This document shows positions 13,931 to 23,100 of a stretch of DNA of 28,609 nt, piece by piece. The DNA comes from an uncultured Opitutaceae bacterium (lineage in GTDB: Bacteria; Verrucomicrobiota; Verrucomicrobiae; Opitutales; Opitutaceae), in NCBI GenBank assembly GCA_946482625.1, contig CAMLSH010000005.1:1-28609 (forward strand), in the 5' to 3' direction. The first letter of the stretch is position 1. Each line of letters opens with the position of its first letter. Both the position numbers and the translations under genes were made by a program. Below the pieces are notes generated by a model. The model was not told the DNA's origin and ran no database searches. It was given only the letters and a program-made list of their open reading frames with translations.

Positions 13931-16615
13931 ATGTGTCCCGTTGAATTTCGCGCGAAGCGCGCTCGCGCTCTTGCCGTCGCAATGCTTGCCGCGCTGCTTT
14001 TCCCATTCGACCTGGCGGCGATCATCGATCGCGACGGCAACCAGCAAAGCGACATCTGGCAGCTGCACTACAGCACGGGAAACCTGCCGCCGGCCGGCGA
14101 TGCCGACCACGATGGTTTCACCAATCTCGAGGAGAGCGCCGCCGGCACTCATCCGCTCGACCCGGCCTCGCGGCCCACGATGACCATGGGGGCGGGCGCG
14201 GGCCAGGTGCAGATCCGCTGGGAGAATCCCAGCGGTAAGCGTTACGAAGTATTCACAAGTCCGGTACTCGGCCCCGGGGCGGTCTGGACGACCGCAGGCG
14301 TTTTCTCCGGGGCCGCGGGGGAACTGGTCGCGACGTTCAACGCCGGAGCGGGATCGGCAGGTTTTTACCGGGTACAGATCGATGACTTGGACACCGACAG
14401 CGATGGCTTGGCGGACTGGGAGGAGCGCGTCCTCGGCTGGGATCACACCCGTGCCAACACCGACGGCTTTGGCTCCACCACCACCACGGACCTCGTGCGT
14501 CTCACCACGGCGCTTGGCCTGATCACCGATACTAACACGACCAACGACAACACGGTCACGCTCGCGGGGCTTGCCCCGAAAATCTTCGAGAACTGGCCGG
14601 ATCCGGGCGTCGTAGTTCTCCGTCGCACGGGCAGCGTCAACGCCATCACGGTTAACTATAGCATCGGCGGCACGGCCACGGCGGGGGTGGATTATCAGGG
14701 GCCGACGAGTGGAACCGCGGTTTTCGGCCTCGGCGTGACCGAGGTCCTTCTTGAGTTTACTCCGGTTGCCGACGCGAGCGACGCCGAGTCCGACGAAACC
14801 ATCATCGTCACGCTCCAGTCCGGAACCGGCTATGTCGTTGGAACGACCCAGACCGGTGCGGCTTCTGCGGATACGGCCACGCTCACGCTGGTCAACACGG
14901 CGCAAGGCGCGATCTCCGAACCGGCGGCCGCGCGGTTTCTGGCGCAGGCCGGCTTCGGGCCGGACGCCGCCGAGATCGCCCGCGTACGCCAGCTAGGCTT
15001 TGCCGGCTGGATCGACGATCAGTTTACGCGCGCACCTCAATATCACCTCCCGCTCGTCCAGCAGTGGCACGACGAGATTGTCGCGGTCACTCCCGACAGC
15101 CGCGCCAGCTCCACGGAACGCACCGAGGTCTGGTGGCGCCGCGCGCTCGCCACCGGCACATCCTCCGACGTCCTTCGGCAGCGGATAGCCCACGCGTTCA
15201 GCCAGATCTGCGTCATCTCCGATCGCGTCGAGACCCTGGAAGGCTCTCCGCGCGGAATGGCCGCCTACCATGACCGGCTGGTGGAAAACGCCCTGGGCAG
15301 CTACCGCGATCTGCTGAAGGCGGTGACCCTGCATCCGACGATGGGCATCTATCTCAGCCATCTTAAAAACCAGAAGGCGAACCCGTCGCGTAACATATAT
15401 CCGGATGAAAACTACGCCCGTGAGATCATGCAGCTTTTCAGCATCGGGCTGTGGGAACTCAACGCCGACGGCACCCGCAAGCTCGACGGCGGAGGCCAGC
15501 CGATCCCGTCGTACGACAACGAGACCATCTCCAACTTCGCGCGCGTCTTCACCGGCCTGAGCTACGGGAAAAAATATACGAGCTACAACACGCTCCCCAT
15601 CATCGACGCCACCCGCTTCACCGATAGCAATGGCATCCTCTGGGAACCCATGCGCGGCTTTGACGCCTACCACGATCTTGCCGCGAAAACGCTGCTCAAG
15701 GGCCAGGTGCTCCCCGCGCGCACCGCCAGCAATCCGGACACCGGCGCAGCCGCCATGGCGGATATCGACGCGGCTATGGACAATCTCACCAATCATCCCA
15801 ACACCGGCCCGTTTCTCGCGCGGCTGCTGATTCAGCGTCTCGTCACCTCCAATCCCACGCCGGCCTACATCGGTCGCGTTTCGGCCGCCTTTGCCAACAA
15901 TGGCTCGGGAGTGCGCGGCGACATGAAGGCGGTGGTCAAAGCCATCTTGCTCGATACGGAAGCGCGCGATCCCGCTTTGATGGTCGCGCCGGGTCGCGGT
16001 CTCCAGCGCGAGCCGTACCTGCGTTACGTCGCACTCGTGCGCGCTCTCGGACGGCTCAATCCGGTCGATGGACGCGCCCGCGGTTTCCGCAACCTCGATG
16101 GAGAGTTTCTCCAGCGCCCCTACAGTTCTTCGAGCGTGTTCAACTTCTACTCGCCCGACTATCAGCCGCTCGGGCCGTTGAAGACCGCGGGCCTGGTCGC
16201 CCCCGAATTTCAGATCACCAACGGCGTCAGCGGCATCACGTCGCCCAATCGTTTTTACAGCGCGGCGAACAGCACGTCGTCGGTCCCGGTCACGGCCGGC
16301 TATATTTCTCTCATCCTCAATCGCGACAGCCAGACGGATGGCGCGCTCAACACGCATCTCGATGTCGCCGACTGGATCGCTGACGCGCGCTATAACCCCG
16401 AAGCGATGATCGCCCGGCTCGACGATCTGCTCGCCTGCGGACAGCTTTCGTCCGACGCGCTCCGCCTCATCGCCCGGGCGGTCCGCCGCCTGCCCGATCC
16501 GCTCGAAACCAGCGGCTCGCTCACCGAGGCGAATCGCATCACCCGGGCCACCGACCGGTTGCGCCTCGCCCTGCATCTCGTGGCCATCGCCCCCGGGACT
16601 TGCGTGCTCAAATAA
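13931..16615 (+). CDS. DUF1800 family secreted protein with Calx-beta and TSP3-like repeats
   Basis: An 894-residue exported protein. A signal peptide spans about residues 1-30 (ALAVAMLAALLFPFDLAA). Two acidic calcium-binding repeats of thrombospondin-3 type follow: DADHDGFTNLEESAAGTHPLD (56-76) and DLDTDSDGLADWEERVLG (152-169). Residues about 225-322 form a Calx-beta-like domain (NYSIGGTATAGVDYQ, ESDETIIVTL). From about 330 to the end is the DUF1800 domain (AARFLAQAGFGPDAAEI, NYAREIMQLFSIGLWELN, PFLARLLIQRLVTSNP). DUF1800 proteins are common in Verrucomicrobiota and Planctomycetota, nearly always next to DUF1501, and their role is unknown. The ATG at 13931 (MCPVEFRAKRAR) starts the signal peptide; the leader is pyrimidine-rich with no Shine-Dalgarno sequence. 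The DUF1501 gene follows 27 bp after the stop. Confidence 0.92.
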   Translation: MCPVEFRAKRARALAVAMLAALLFPFDLAAIIDRDGNQQSDIWQLHYSTGNLPPAGDADHDGFTNLEESAAGTHPLDPASRPTMTMGAGAGQVQIRWENPSGKRYEVFTSPVLGPGAVWTTAGVFSGAAGELVATFNAGAGSAGFYRVQIDDLDTDSDGLADWEERVLGWDHTRANTDGFGSTTTTDLVRLTTALGLITDTNTTNDNTVTLAGLAPKIFENWPDPGVVVLRRTGSVNAITVNYSIGGTATAGVDYQGPTSGTAVFGLGVTEVLLEFTPVADASDAESDETIIVTLQSGTGYVVGTTQTGAASADTATLTLVNTAQGAISEPAAARFLAQAGFGPDAAEIARVRQLGFAGWIDDQFTRAPQYHLPLVQQWHDEIVAVTPDSRASSTERTEVWWRRALATGTSSDVLRQRIAHAFSQICVISDRVETLEGSPRGMAAYHDRLVENALGSYRDLLKAVTLHPTMGIYLSHLKNQKANPSRNIYPDENYAREIMQLFSIGLWELNADGTRKLDGGGQPIPSYDNETISNFARVFTGLSYGKKYTSYNTLPIIDATRFTDSNGILWEPMRGFDAYHDLAAKTLLKGQVLPARTASNPDTGAAAMADIDAAMDNLTNHPNTGPFLARLLIQRLVTSNPTPAYIGRVSAAFANNGSGVRGDMKAVVKAILLDTEARDPALMVAPGRGLQREPYLRYVALVRALGRLNPVDGRARGFRNLDGEFLQRPYSSSSVFNFYSPDYQPLGPLKTAGLVAPEFQITNGVSGITSPNRFYSAANSTSSVPVTAGYISLILNRDSQTDGALNTHLDVADWIADARYNPEAMIARLDDLLACGQLSSDALRLIARAVRRLPDPLETSGSLTEANRITRATDRLRLALHLVAIAPGTCVLK

Positions 16616-16642
16616 ACACTACGCCCCCACCATTTCCTACCC

Positions 16643-18187
16643 ATGAGCTCCCTTCTTTCCCGCCGCCAGTTTATCGGCCAGGCCAGTTGCGCCGCCGTTG
16701 GCAGCACTGCGATCCTGTCCACGTTGCTCAACCTCCGACTCGCCGGCAGCGCCGCCGCCCAGAGTCTGCCGGCCGATCCCAATACCGACGACTACCGTGC
16801 CCTCGTGTGTCTTTTCTTCGCGGGCGGCCAGGACTCTTACAACATGCTCATGCCCTGCGGCACCGAGCACGCCGCCTATGTGACCACGCGGGGAGGCGTT
16901 CACGACGACACGGCGAACCCCGGCGGACTCGCGCTCCCGCAAAACCAGATCCTGTCGCTCGCCAACTCCGGGATGTTGCTCGGCCTGCATCCGAGCATGA
17001 CAGGCCTGCATTCACTGTATTCACAGGGCAAACTCGCGATGGTCGCCAACGTCGGCACGCTCGCGGAGCGCATAACCAAGGCGCAGTACGGCGCCTCGGG
17101 AACGAAACTTCCGCGCGGTCTTTATTCGCACTCCGACCAGCAGCAGCAGTGGCACACGTCGGTGCCCACCGAGAGCCGCGGCATCGGCTGGGCAGGACTC
17201 GCGGCAGATTTGCTGCACTCGACGAATAACGACGGGCGTATCTCGATGAGTTTTTCGCTCGCGGGAAACAATGTTTGGCAGAGCGGCAACTCGCTTTTCC
17301 CTTACAGCGTCAGCGCCTCTGCGAGCAGCGCGACGACTACGGGTGGCGTCACGTCCTATACGCACACCGGCGGCAGCATCGCACTCAGCGACTACAGCAA
17401 CACGACGATCGGAAGCACCAGCCGCACCGCCACGCGCACCGCGGCCGTCAACAGCCTGCTCGGCCTCCAGTATCAAAATCTCCTCGACCGCACGTTTTCG
17501 CAGAACATCCGGGACTCGGTCGACAACAGCGCTTTCTACGGCGCCTCACTTCCGCCCACCGCGGGCGTCGGCTCGCTCGTGACCAAGTTTCCCGGCGAGA
17601 CCGGTTACAGCTCCGATCCGTCGTACGTGCCGAATCAGGACCCGGCCCGCTCGCTCGCTGCGCAGTTGAAGATGATCGTGCGCACCGTTGCCGCGCGCCA
17701 GACGCTCGGCCTCAAGCGGCAGACGTTTTTCGTCAACTACGGCGGCTGGGATCATCACGACGAAGTGGTCGATACGCAGGCGCGGATGCTCGATGTCGTC
17801 AGCCGTTGCCTGGTGTCATTCTACGCCGCCCTCGACGAGCTCGGCTCGCAAAATCAGGTCACGCTCTTCACCGCGTCCGACTTCGGTCGCACGCTGACCT
17901 CCAATGGCAACGGCTCCGATCACGCGTGGGGCGGCAACCATTTCGTCCTTGGCGGCGCGGTCAACGGCGGCCTCGTCTATGGCGCGTATCCCGATCTTTC
18001 GCTCACGGGTTCTTCGGTCGTCACCAGCCGTGGCGTCACGATTCCTTCGCTCTCGGTCGACGAGTATTTCGCCGAGCTCGCGCTCTGGTTCGGCGTCGCT
18101 CCGGGCGATCTTGGCGCGGTGATCCCACGACTGGGCAATTTCTACATTCCCGGTGCCAACCGCCCCGTGGGATTCATGAGATCCTGA
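16643..18187 (+). CDS. DUF1501 family protein, Tat-exported
   Basis: A 514-residue protein. The N-terminus (LLSRRQFIGQASCAAVGSTA) has a twin-arginine motif SRRQFIG with R7-R8, a hydrophobic stretch and an AxA-type end near residue 38, so export by Tat is likely. The DUF1501 domain follows (ALVCLFFAGGQDSYNMLMP, GGWDHHDE near residue 370, VTLFTASDFGRTLTSNGNGSDHAWGGNHFVLGG). It resembles the alkaline-phosphatase/sulfatase-like fold suggested for the family, and the clustered Asp and His residues are consistent with metal binding. It pairs with the DUF1800 gene 27 bp upstream and is probably co-transcribed. The start at 16643 follows a pyrimidine-rich leader. An inverted-repeat element follows the stop, marking a likely transcript end. 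Confidence 0.93.
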   Translation: MSSLLSRRQFIGQASCAAVGSTAILSTLLNLRLAGSAAAQSLPADPNTDDYRALVCLFFAGGQDSYNMLMPCGTEHAAYVTTRGGVHDDTANPGGLALPQNQILSLANSGMLLGLHPSMTGLHSLYSQGKLAMVANVGTLAERITKAQYGASGTKLPRGLYSHSDQQQQWHTSVPTESRGIGWAGLAADLLHSTNNDGRISMSFSLAGNNVWQSGNSLFPYSVSASASSATTTGGVTSYTHTGGSIALSDYSNTTIGSTSRTATRTAAVNSLLGLQYQNLLDRTFSQNIRDSVDNSAFYGASLPPTAGVGSLVTKFPGETGYSSDPSYVPNQDPARSLAAQLKMIVRTVAARQTLGLKRQTFFVNYGGWDHHDEVVDTQARMLDVVSRCLVSFYAALDELGSQNQVTLFTASDFGRTLTSNGNGSDHAWGGNHFVLGGAVNGGLVYGAYPDLSLTGSSVVTSRGVTIPSLSVDEYFAELALWFGVAPGDLGAVIPRLGNFYIPGANRPVGFMRS

Positions 18188-18200
18188 GCGTCTTTTTGAT

Positions 18201-18282
18201 CGATGTAGGCGGGGTGCCCTCACCCCGTTGAACGTTATGCGCGAACGACGCCTGAGCGGGGTGAGGGCCCCCGCCTACATCG
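18201..18282. repeat. Long inverted repeat (REP/MITE-like family, second type)
   Basis: The left arm 18201-18226 (CGATGTAGGCGGGG, then TGCCCTCACCCC) is the near-perfect inverse of the right arm 18258-18282, with about 30 nt between them. The centre contains CGTTATGCGCGAACGACG (18233-18250), which recurs as CGTGATGCGCGGAACGGCG at 19916-19934 inside another repeat element. It lies between the DUF1501 stop and the next gene's ATG. Confidence 0.8.
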
Positions 18283-18299
18283 GAAACTTATTTCAATCC

Positions 18300-18863
18300 A
18301 TGTCCCGCAAACTTGTCTCCGCCGGCGTAGTGCTCGCGTTGTTACTGCTGATCGTCGCCTTGTTGGTGGTGCTTCGGCCTCGGACGAAGTTATCGCGATC
18401 GATGGCGAAGCCAGTGGCGGCTACGCCGTTGGAAGGCTCTGCCGCGCCGGACCTCGGTCCTGCTTCGCTGGAAATCGCCGATCCGCAGGCTTACGCGGAT
18501 CTGCACTCGGTGCGCACGACGGCGTTGCAGGATGTCCGCATCGTCAAAGGCATCGTCCAAAATCTCCGTCAGTCGCTCACGTCCACGCAGTCGCCCCCGC
18601 TGGGTTTTAACGAGGAGATCACGCGAGCGCTCAGTGGACGCAACCCGCTCGAAATCGCCTTTGTCCCTTCCACTCACCCGGCGATCAACGCGCGCGGTCT
18701 GCTCTGCGATCGTTGGGGCACGCCTTATCATTTCCATCCGGTGGCGCATGACCGCATCGATGTGCGCTCGGCCGGACCCGACCGGAAACTTTTCACTGCC
18801 GACGATGTGGTGAGTGCCGATGCACCGCCCGTTTCGGGGCCGGTGGCGGTACCGGAGCCGTAG
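18300..18863 (+). CDS. Membrane-anchored protein with pseudopilin (GspG-like) C-terminus
   Basis: A 187-residue protein. One N-terminal membrane helix (about residues 6-26, AGVVLALLLLIVALLVVL) is followed by a Pro/Ala-rich linker and a soluble domain. The C-terminal segment LCDRWGTPYHFHPVAHDRIDVRSAGPDRKLFTADDVV matches the calcium-loop end of type II secretion major pseudopilins (DPWGNPY...SxGxDxxxxTxDD). It lacks the GFTLIE prepilin-peptidase motif, so it is probably not assembled as a true pilin. The ATG at 18300 begins the membrane segment; an in-frame extension upstream runs through the inverted repeat. It follows the DUF1800/DUF1501 pair on the same strand and may work with it at the envelope. 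Confidence 0.72.
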   Translation: MSRKLVSAGVVLALLLLIVALLVVLRPRTKLSRSMAKPVAATPLEGSAAPDLGPASLEIADPQAYADLHSVRTTALQDVRIVKGIVQNLRQSLTSTQSPPLGFNEEITRALSGRNPLEIAFVPSTHPAINARGLLCDRWGTPYHFHPVAHDRIDVRSAGPDRKLFTADDVVSADAPPVSGPVAVPEP

Positions 18864-18938
18864 ACGAGTCACCGGGTTTCACGTACACGTACGCGAAGCG
18901 GGCGGAGGCATGGAGCGCCTTGCGGGCGACGTCCGGGA

Positions 18939-19172
18939 TCAATGATGTTTCAGGTGCGCGTCGTGATGATGACGGTCTTCGCGTGCTTCTTCCCAGGCGG
19001 CGGTGTCGATACCGAAAATCCAGTACACGACACAGAAGCCGCAGGCGGCGCTGACGATCGGGATGAGGCCGAGCAGGCCCCACCAACCGAGACCGTTCAC
19101 GCTGAGGAAAAGAACCGCGCAACCGAGGAGGAATCGCACCCCCGCATCATAAGAACCTACGTTGTTTTTCAT
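18939..19172 (-). CDS. Small DUF2892-like membrane protein
   Basis: A 77-residue protein with two membrane helices (about residues 9-26, VRFLLGCAVLFLSVNGLG, and 28-50, WGLLGLIPIVSAACGFCVVY). It ends in a His-rich cytoplasmic tail (REDRHHHDAHLKHH). The N-terminus MKNNVGSYDAGVRFLLG and the GLIPIVSAACGFCVVYWIFGIDT region fit the DUF2892 (YgaP-type membrane segment) family. The His-rich tail could bind metal, which is speculation. The ATG at 19172 is chosen over an upstream extension rich in Arg. The 16 nt before it (CAACCCTATCCCTCCT) are pyrimidine-rich with no Shine-Dalgarno sequence. It converges with the pseudopilin-like gene (75 bp apart) and diverges from the YchJ-family gene. Confidence 0.8.
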   Translation of the reverse strand: MKNNVGSYDAGVRFLLGCAVLFLSVNGLGWWGLLGLIPIVSAACGFCVVYWIFGIDTAAWEEAREDRHHHDAHLKHH

Positions 19173-19330
19173 AGGAGGGATAGGGTTGTGCAAAGGGTAC
19201 GCCTGCCTCCCGGGTTTCGCTGCGCATGGCTTGTCCAGAGTTGGGCATATCTGGACTCCTCTGTGGCGCCGCCGGATCCGCGCCTTGGTTCTCGCCTCGC
19301 GCCGCGCCGCGCGTTTGCGTGACAAGTCTT

Positions 19331-19852
19331 ATGAGCCAAACGAGTTCCGCCCGCCCCCCGCTTTCACCGTCCTCGGCCTGCCCTTGCGGCAGCGGCCAGA
19401 CCTTCGCCGTGTGCTGCGAACCTGTCATCCGCCGGCAGCGCGTTGCCGAGACCGCCGAGCAGGTCATGCGCTCGCGATTCACGGCACACGTGATTCACGA
19501 TTACGAGCATCTCCACCGCACCTATTTGCCGACCGCGCACCAGCTCTTCGTCGCCGAGGACGAAACCGGCGAACCGATGGACTGGACCCGACTGGTGGTG
19601 CATGCGCATGAACCCGACGTGAAGCCGGATACCTCCTACGTGGATTTCACCGCGTATTACCGAGTTGGAGACGGCGAGCAGGCGATGCACGAGAAGTCCG
19701 AATTTCTCCGCGTGAAAGGCGAATGGCTTTTCAACCGGCCGATCCGTCAAGGCCCGCCGCCGGTGAAAGCCGCCGTGAAAGTCGGGCGCAACGACCCGTG
19801 CCCGTGCGGCAGCGGGAAAAAATACAAGCAGTGCTGCCTGGCGAAAACCTGA
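19331..19852 (+). CDS. YchJ family (UPF0225) SEC-C motif protein
   Basis: A 173-residue cytoplasmic protein. It opens with a zinc-binding SEC-C-like motif [13 protein letters not shown] (residues 17-29). The YchJ NTF2-like domain follows ([28 protein letters not shown], then [22 protein letters not shown] and [15 protein letters not shown]). It ends with a canonical SEC-C motif, [20 protein letters not shown] motifs of the SecA type chelate zinc through Cys-x-Cys-x8-Cys-Cys or -Cys-His. The YchJ role is not established. The ATG at 19331 ([11 protein letters not shown]) is chosen because the motif then lies near the N-terminus as in other family members; an in-frame start at 19226 would add an unrelated 35 residues. 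The gene stands alone between divergent and repeat-bearing spacers. Confidence 0.92.
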   Translation: MSQTSSARPPLSPSSACPCGSGQTFAVCCEPVIRRQRVAETAEQVMRSRFTAHVIHDYEHLHRTYLPTAHQLFVAEDETGEPMDWTRLVVHAHEPDVKPDTSYVDFTAYYRVGDGEQAMHEKSEFLRVKGEWLFNRPIRQGPPPVKAAVKVGRNDPCPCGSGKKYKQCCLAKT

Positions 19853-19886
19853 GGTCGGGAATTCGCGACAATAGGTTCTGAGGCAG

Positions 19887-19980
19887 GGCGGGTTATCCTT
19901 AACCCGCCGCTTCGGCGTGATGCGCGGAACGGCGTCGGAACGCGGGCGTCATCGCTCCGGCGCGTTCGGGATAACGCGCC
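19887..19980. repeat. Composite repeat: two oppositely placed copies of the 22-bp hairpin around a shared core
   Basis: The left hairpin 19887-19908 is GGCGGGTTA-TCCT-TAACCCGCC. Read from the other strand its loop region is AAGGAT, so it matches the 12190-12211 unit at 21 of 22 positions. The right hairpin 19959-19980 is GGCGCGTT-CGGGAT-AACGCGCC, which matches the same unit at 19 of 22 positions with a compensated G-C to C-G pair. Between them lies CGTGATGCGCGGAACGGCG (19916-19934), shared with the element at 18201. It occupies the 272-bp gap between the YchJ-family gene and the macroglobulin gene; nothing else is recognisable there. Confidence 0.8.
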
Positions 19981-20124
19981 TTATCCGCGGGGCGCCTGGA
20001 AGGATTTCGCGATTATCCGCTCGCGGGGGCGGGCGCGTTTTAAGAAACAAGCGGTGCGCTCGTCATCGCGGGAGACGGCTGGTTCCGGTCTGGCTTCCGC
20101 CGCAAAACCTTCGCGTCTTTCCCC

Positions 20125-23100
20125 ATGCGCTTGTCACGCCTCCCGCTCGTTGCCGCTGTCCTGTTGCTTTCATTCACGTCGATCGACGCGCAAACCCTCG
20201 GGCTGGCGCCCGAGCCCGCGCCGAAAACAGCGGAAGAGAAACGCGCCGCGTACGACGCACGCATCGCCGAGGCGAAACGCTACGCGGCGGAAAACTCTTG
20301 GGCACTGGCCCGCGAGGCGTATGCGGCGGCACTCCCGCTCGCGCCCGATGCGGAGGCGCGTTGCTGGTGCGAGTTGTGGGTGTTGGACGCGACCTGGCGG
20401 GCGAATCCGCAGCTATTGGACGACGAGCAAGCGGAGCTCATCGCATCGCTCGAAAAATTGACCGCGCCATACGCGAACGTTTCGGGGCGCGACGATTTTT
20501 GGGCGGCCTGCATGGAGAGCATCGCTGCGGCGAAGCGGGCCGAAGCTTGGTCATTTCGGAACGAGAAATCCCCGTGGATCGATGAGCTTATCATTGCGGA
20601 CTATCTGGCAAATCAGCCGACATCTCCGGCGGCTGCCGCGCGTTACGTGGAGTTTTTGCTACGGTTGCTTGCGCAGAAATCTGAATACCTGAGTCCCGAT
20701 TCTCAGCAGAAGGAGCAGTTCATCCACCATCTCGCACAAGCCGCCCGGGTTGTTGCTGAACAGGATTCCCGCGCGAGGTTGGCCTTGCTGGCTGCTGACT
20801 ATGCGTCGGACAACGGACTGCCTGCGGGGCGTCCTGCGTCGTTGTATGCGACGGCGCTGGCCGCTGGCCGCGGCACACCGCTGCAATCGCTCACCGCCGC
20901 CAAGGAATTTCTGTGGCGCGTGAAGACCGGGCGCTTGGTGCCCGACGCTCAGGGACGGCCGGACTTGCCCTCGTGGCTGGCCGAGTTGAATCGGCACATC
21001 GAGGCCAGTGCTGGATTTTCTTCCAGCGATCCGTTGCAGAATTCGACCCGCAAAGAACTCTACGGACTGCGCGAAACGTGGACGGCTCAGCGGTTGGAAC
21101 TGCGTGCGGCAGACCTGTTTCGTCCCGAGGAGCCGTTGCGCTTCACGGTGGGTTCGGCCTATGTTTCAAAGATCGATTTCGAGATTCACCGGGTGAATCC
21201 GGAAAATTGGAAAAGCATCCTCAACGCAGAGAGGGAGCCGTTGTCGCTACCGGTACCGGCGGATCTGGCGGCGGCGTGGTCGATGGATCTGGGCGCGTAC
21301 GCCGCGCCACACGTTTGGCAATCGCATGTGGTGAAGTCACCGGTGCCTCTGGCGCCGGGCTTGTATCTGTTGGCTGCACGACGCGATGGCGGGCGATATC
21401 GGCTGGCGCATTTTGCGGTGTCCTCGGCGACGGGGACCGTTCTTCAGACCGGATATCGGCGCTGGGAATTTTTCTTTCACGACAGCAAGACGCTACAGCC
21501 GATCCGCCCAGAGAGCGTAGGCGTAGGCATCCTGAGCAGGGCAGCCAGTCCCGCCGTTGACTGGGTCGAGGTGCAGCCAACACCGGAGGGTCGTGTCGTC
21601 GTGCAGGTCCCCGACCATCACATTCCCTCGGGGATGCTGGTGCTGAAAGATCTCGGGCCAGTGATCTTCGACAGTATGCATGACGGATTTTGGCGGGCGA
21701 ACCTCGCGAGCGGCGATCTGCACCTCGATTTGTTCATGCCGCGCGAACTTTACCGCCCGGGCGAGACGGTGCCGTTCAAACTCATAGGACGTCATCGTCG
21801 CGATCATCGCTTCGTGAAACCAACGGGCACACTGACACTCAAGGCTGTGCTCGATGAAGCGCCCGTCGGCAATCCAGCTACCGTCACGTGGGATGAAGAC
21901 GGCGCGACCGCGGGCGAAATCGCGATACCGCCTGGCACGAAGCCTGGGCGCGTGCGTCTGGTGCTGACCTCAGGAGAGGATGAGATTGAGGAGCGGAATT
22001 TCTTCCGTATCGATAATTTCCTCACGCCGCCCGCGGTGGCGAAACTCGATCTTTCAGGTGATGTGGCCGGGCTGCGCCCGGGCGGGGAGGCGACGTTCCG
22101 GGTGAGTGCAAGGTATTTTTCGGGTGGTCCGCTGGTCGGTGCGCCGGTGGAGATGCGATTCGGCGCGATTTTTCCGGACATGGATATGGAGCCGGAGGTG
22201 CGCAATGTCGGGCTCCGGAAGCTGCAGGAGTGGAGCAAACGAACAGGAGGCCACGTCCACAGTGCGGCGACGGATGCGGACGGCACGGCGATGTTTACGC
22301 TGCCACTGCCCGAGTATCTGCCGCCGATGTTTTCGCTCGTAGTGTCCCATGTGGTGAAGCCGGCGGGCGTGGCGGAATTGCGCGGGACTAAAACGTTCAG
22401 GACATCAACATCGGGGCTTCGACTTGAAGTGGAGGGAGGCGAAAACTACCGAACGGTAGTACCTGGCGGGAAAATCACGCTGCGGTTTCGTTACCTCGAT
22501 CCAATGGATCGTCCGGTGCCTGTGTCAGGCGAGGTCAGCTTGGTGGAGGACCGATGGCAGGAAGTCTGGCTCGATCCCGAGGATAAACCCGTGACGGGTG
22601 ATGCGTTGGTGGAGACTCGACGCGCGCTTAAGCTGGCCGCCGATGCGCCGCTGCCGGGGACGTGGAAAAAGATTCACGATGCAGACACAACGCGAGCAGT
22701 CGCCACGGAATATCCGGTGCTGGCGGCGGATGGTTGGGCGACGGTCACTTTTCCGATGCCGAAGGAGGGCGTTTATCATTTCGAATTCAACACAGACACC
22801 GGGCTCGTGGACTCTGGTGACCTCTACCGCTATGAGTTTCCTCAAGGCTATCGGCCACTGACGGTTTTCGCGGTCGATGCTTCCACGCGCACGCTGGCCG
22901 TCGCGTCGACAACGGAGCGGCTTGTAGGGCCTGAGTGGATTGGCGCGGGCGCGAAGCCGCGATTCGTCGCGATTTTACCGGAGGGCATTCGCCATGGGTG
23001 GCTTGCGTTGAGCGGGGAAACGGAAACGCGTCTGCAGGCATTTTCGTCAGAGGCACGCGTGGCGATCATCACGTTTAACGATCCTCCGGCGTTCAGTACT

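Noticed and set aside
14993..16576. 527-codon minus-strand open frame opposite the DUF1800 gene
   Set aside because: It lies wholly antisense to a gene with clear domains; its Arg/Gly/Val-rich composition and lack of motifs mark it as a shadow.
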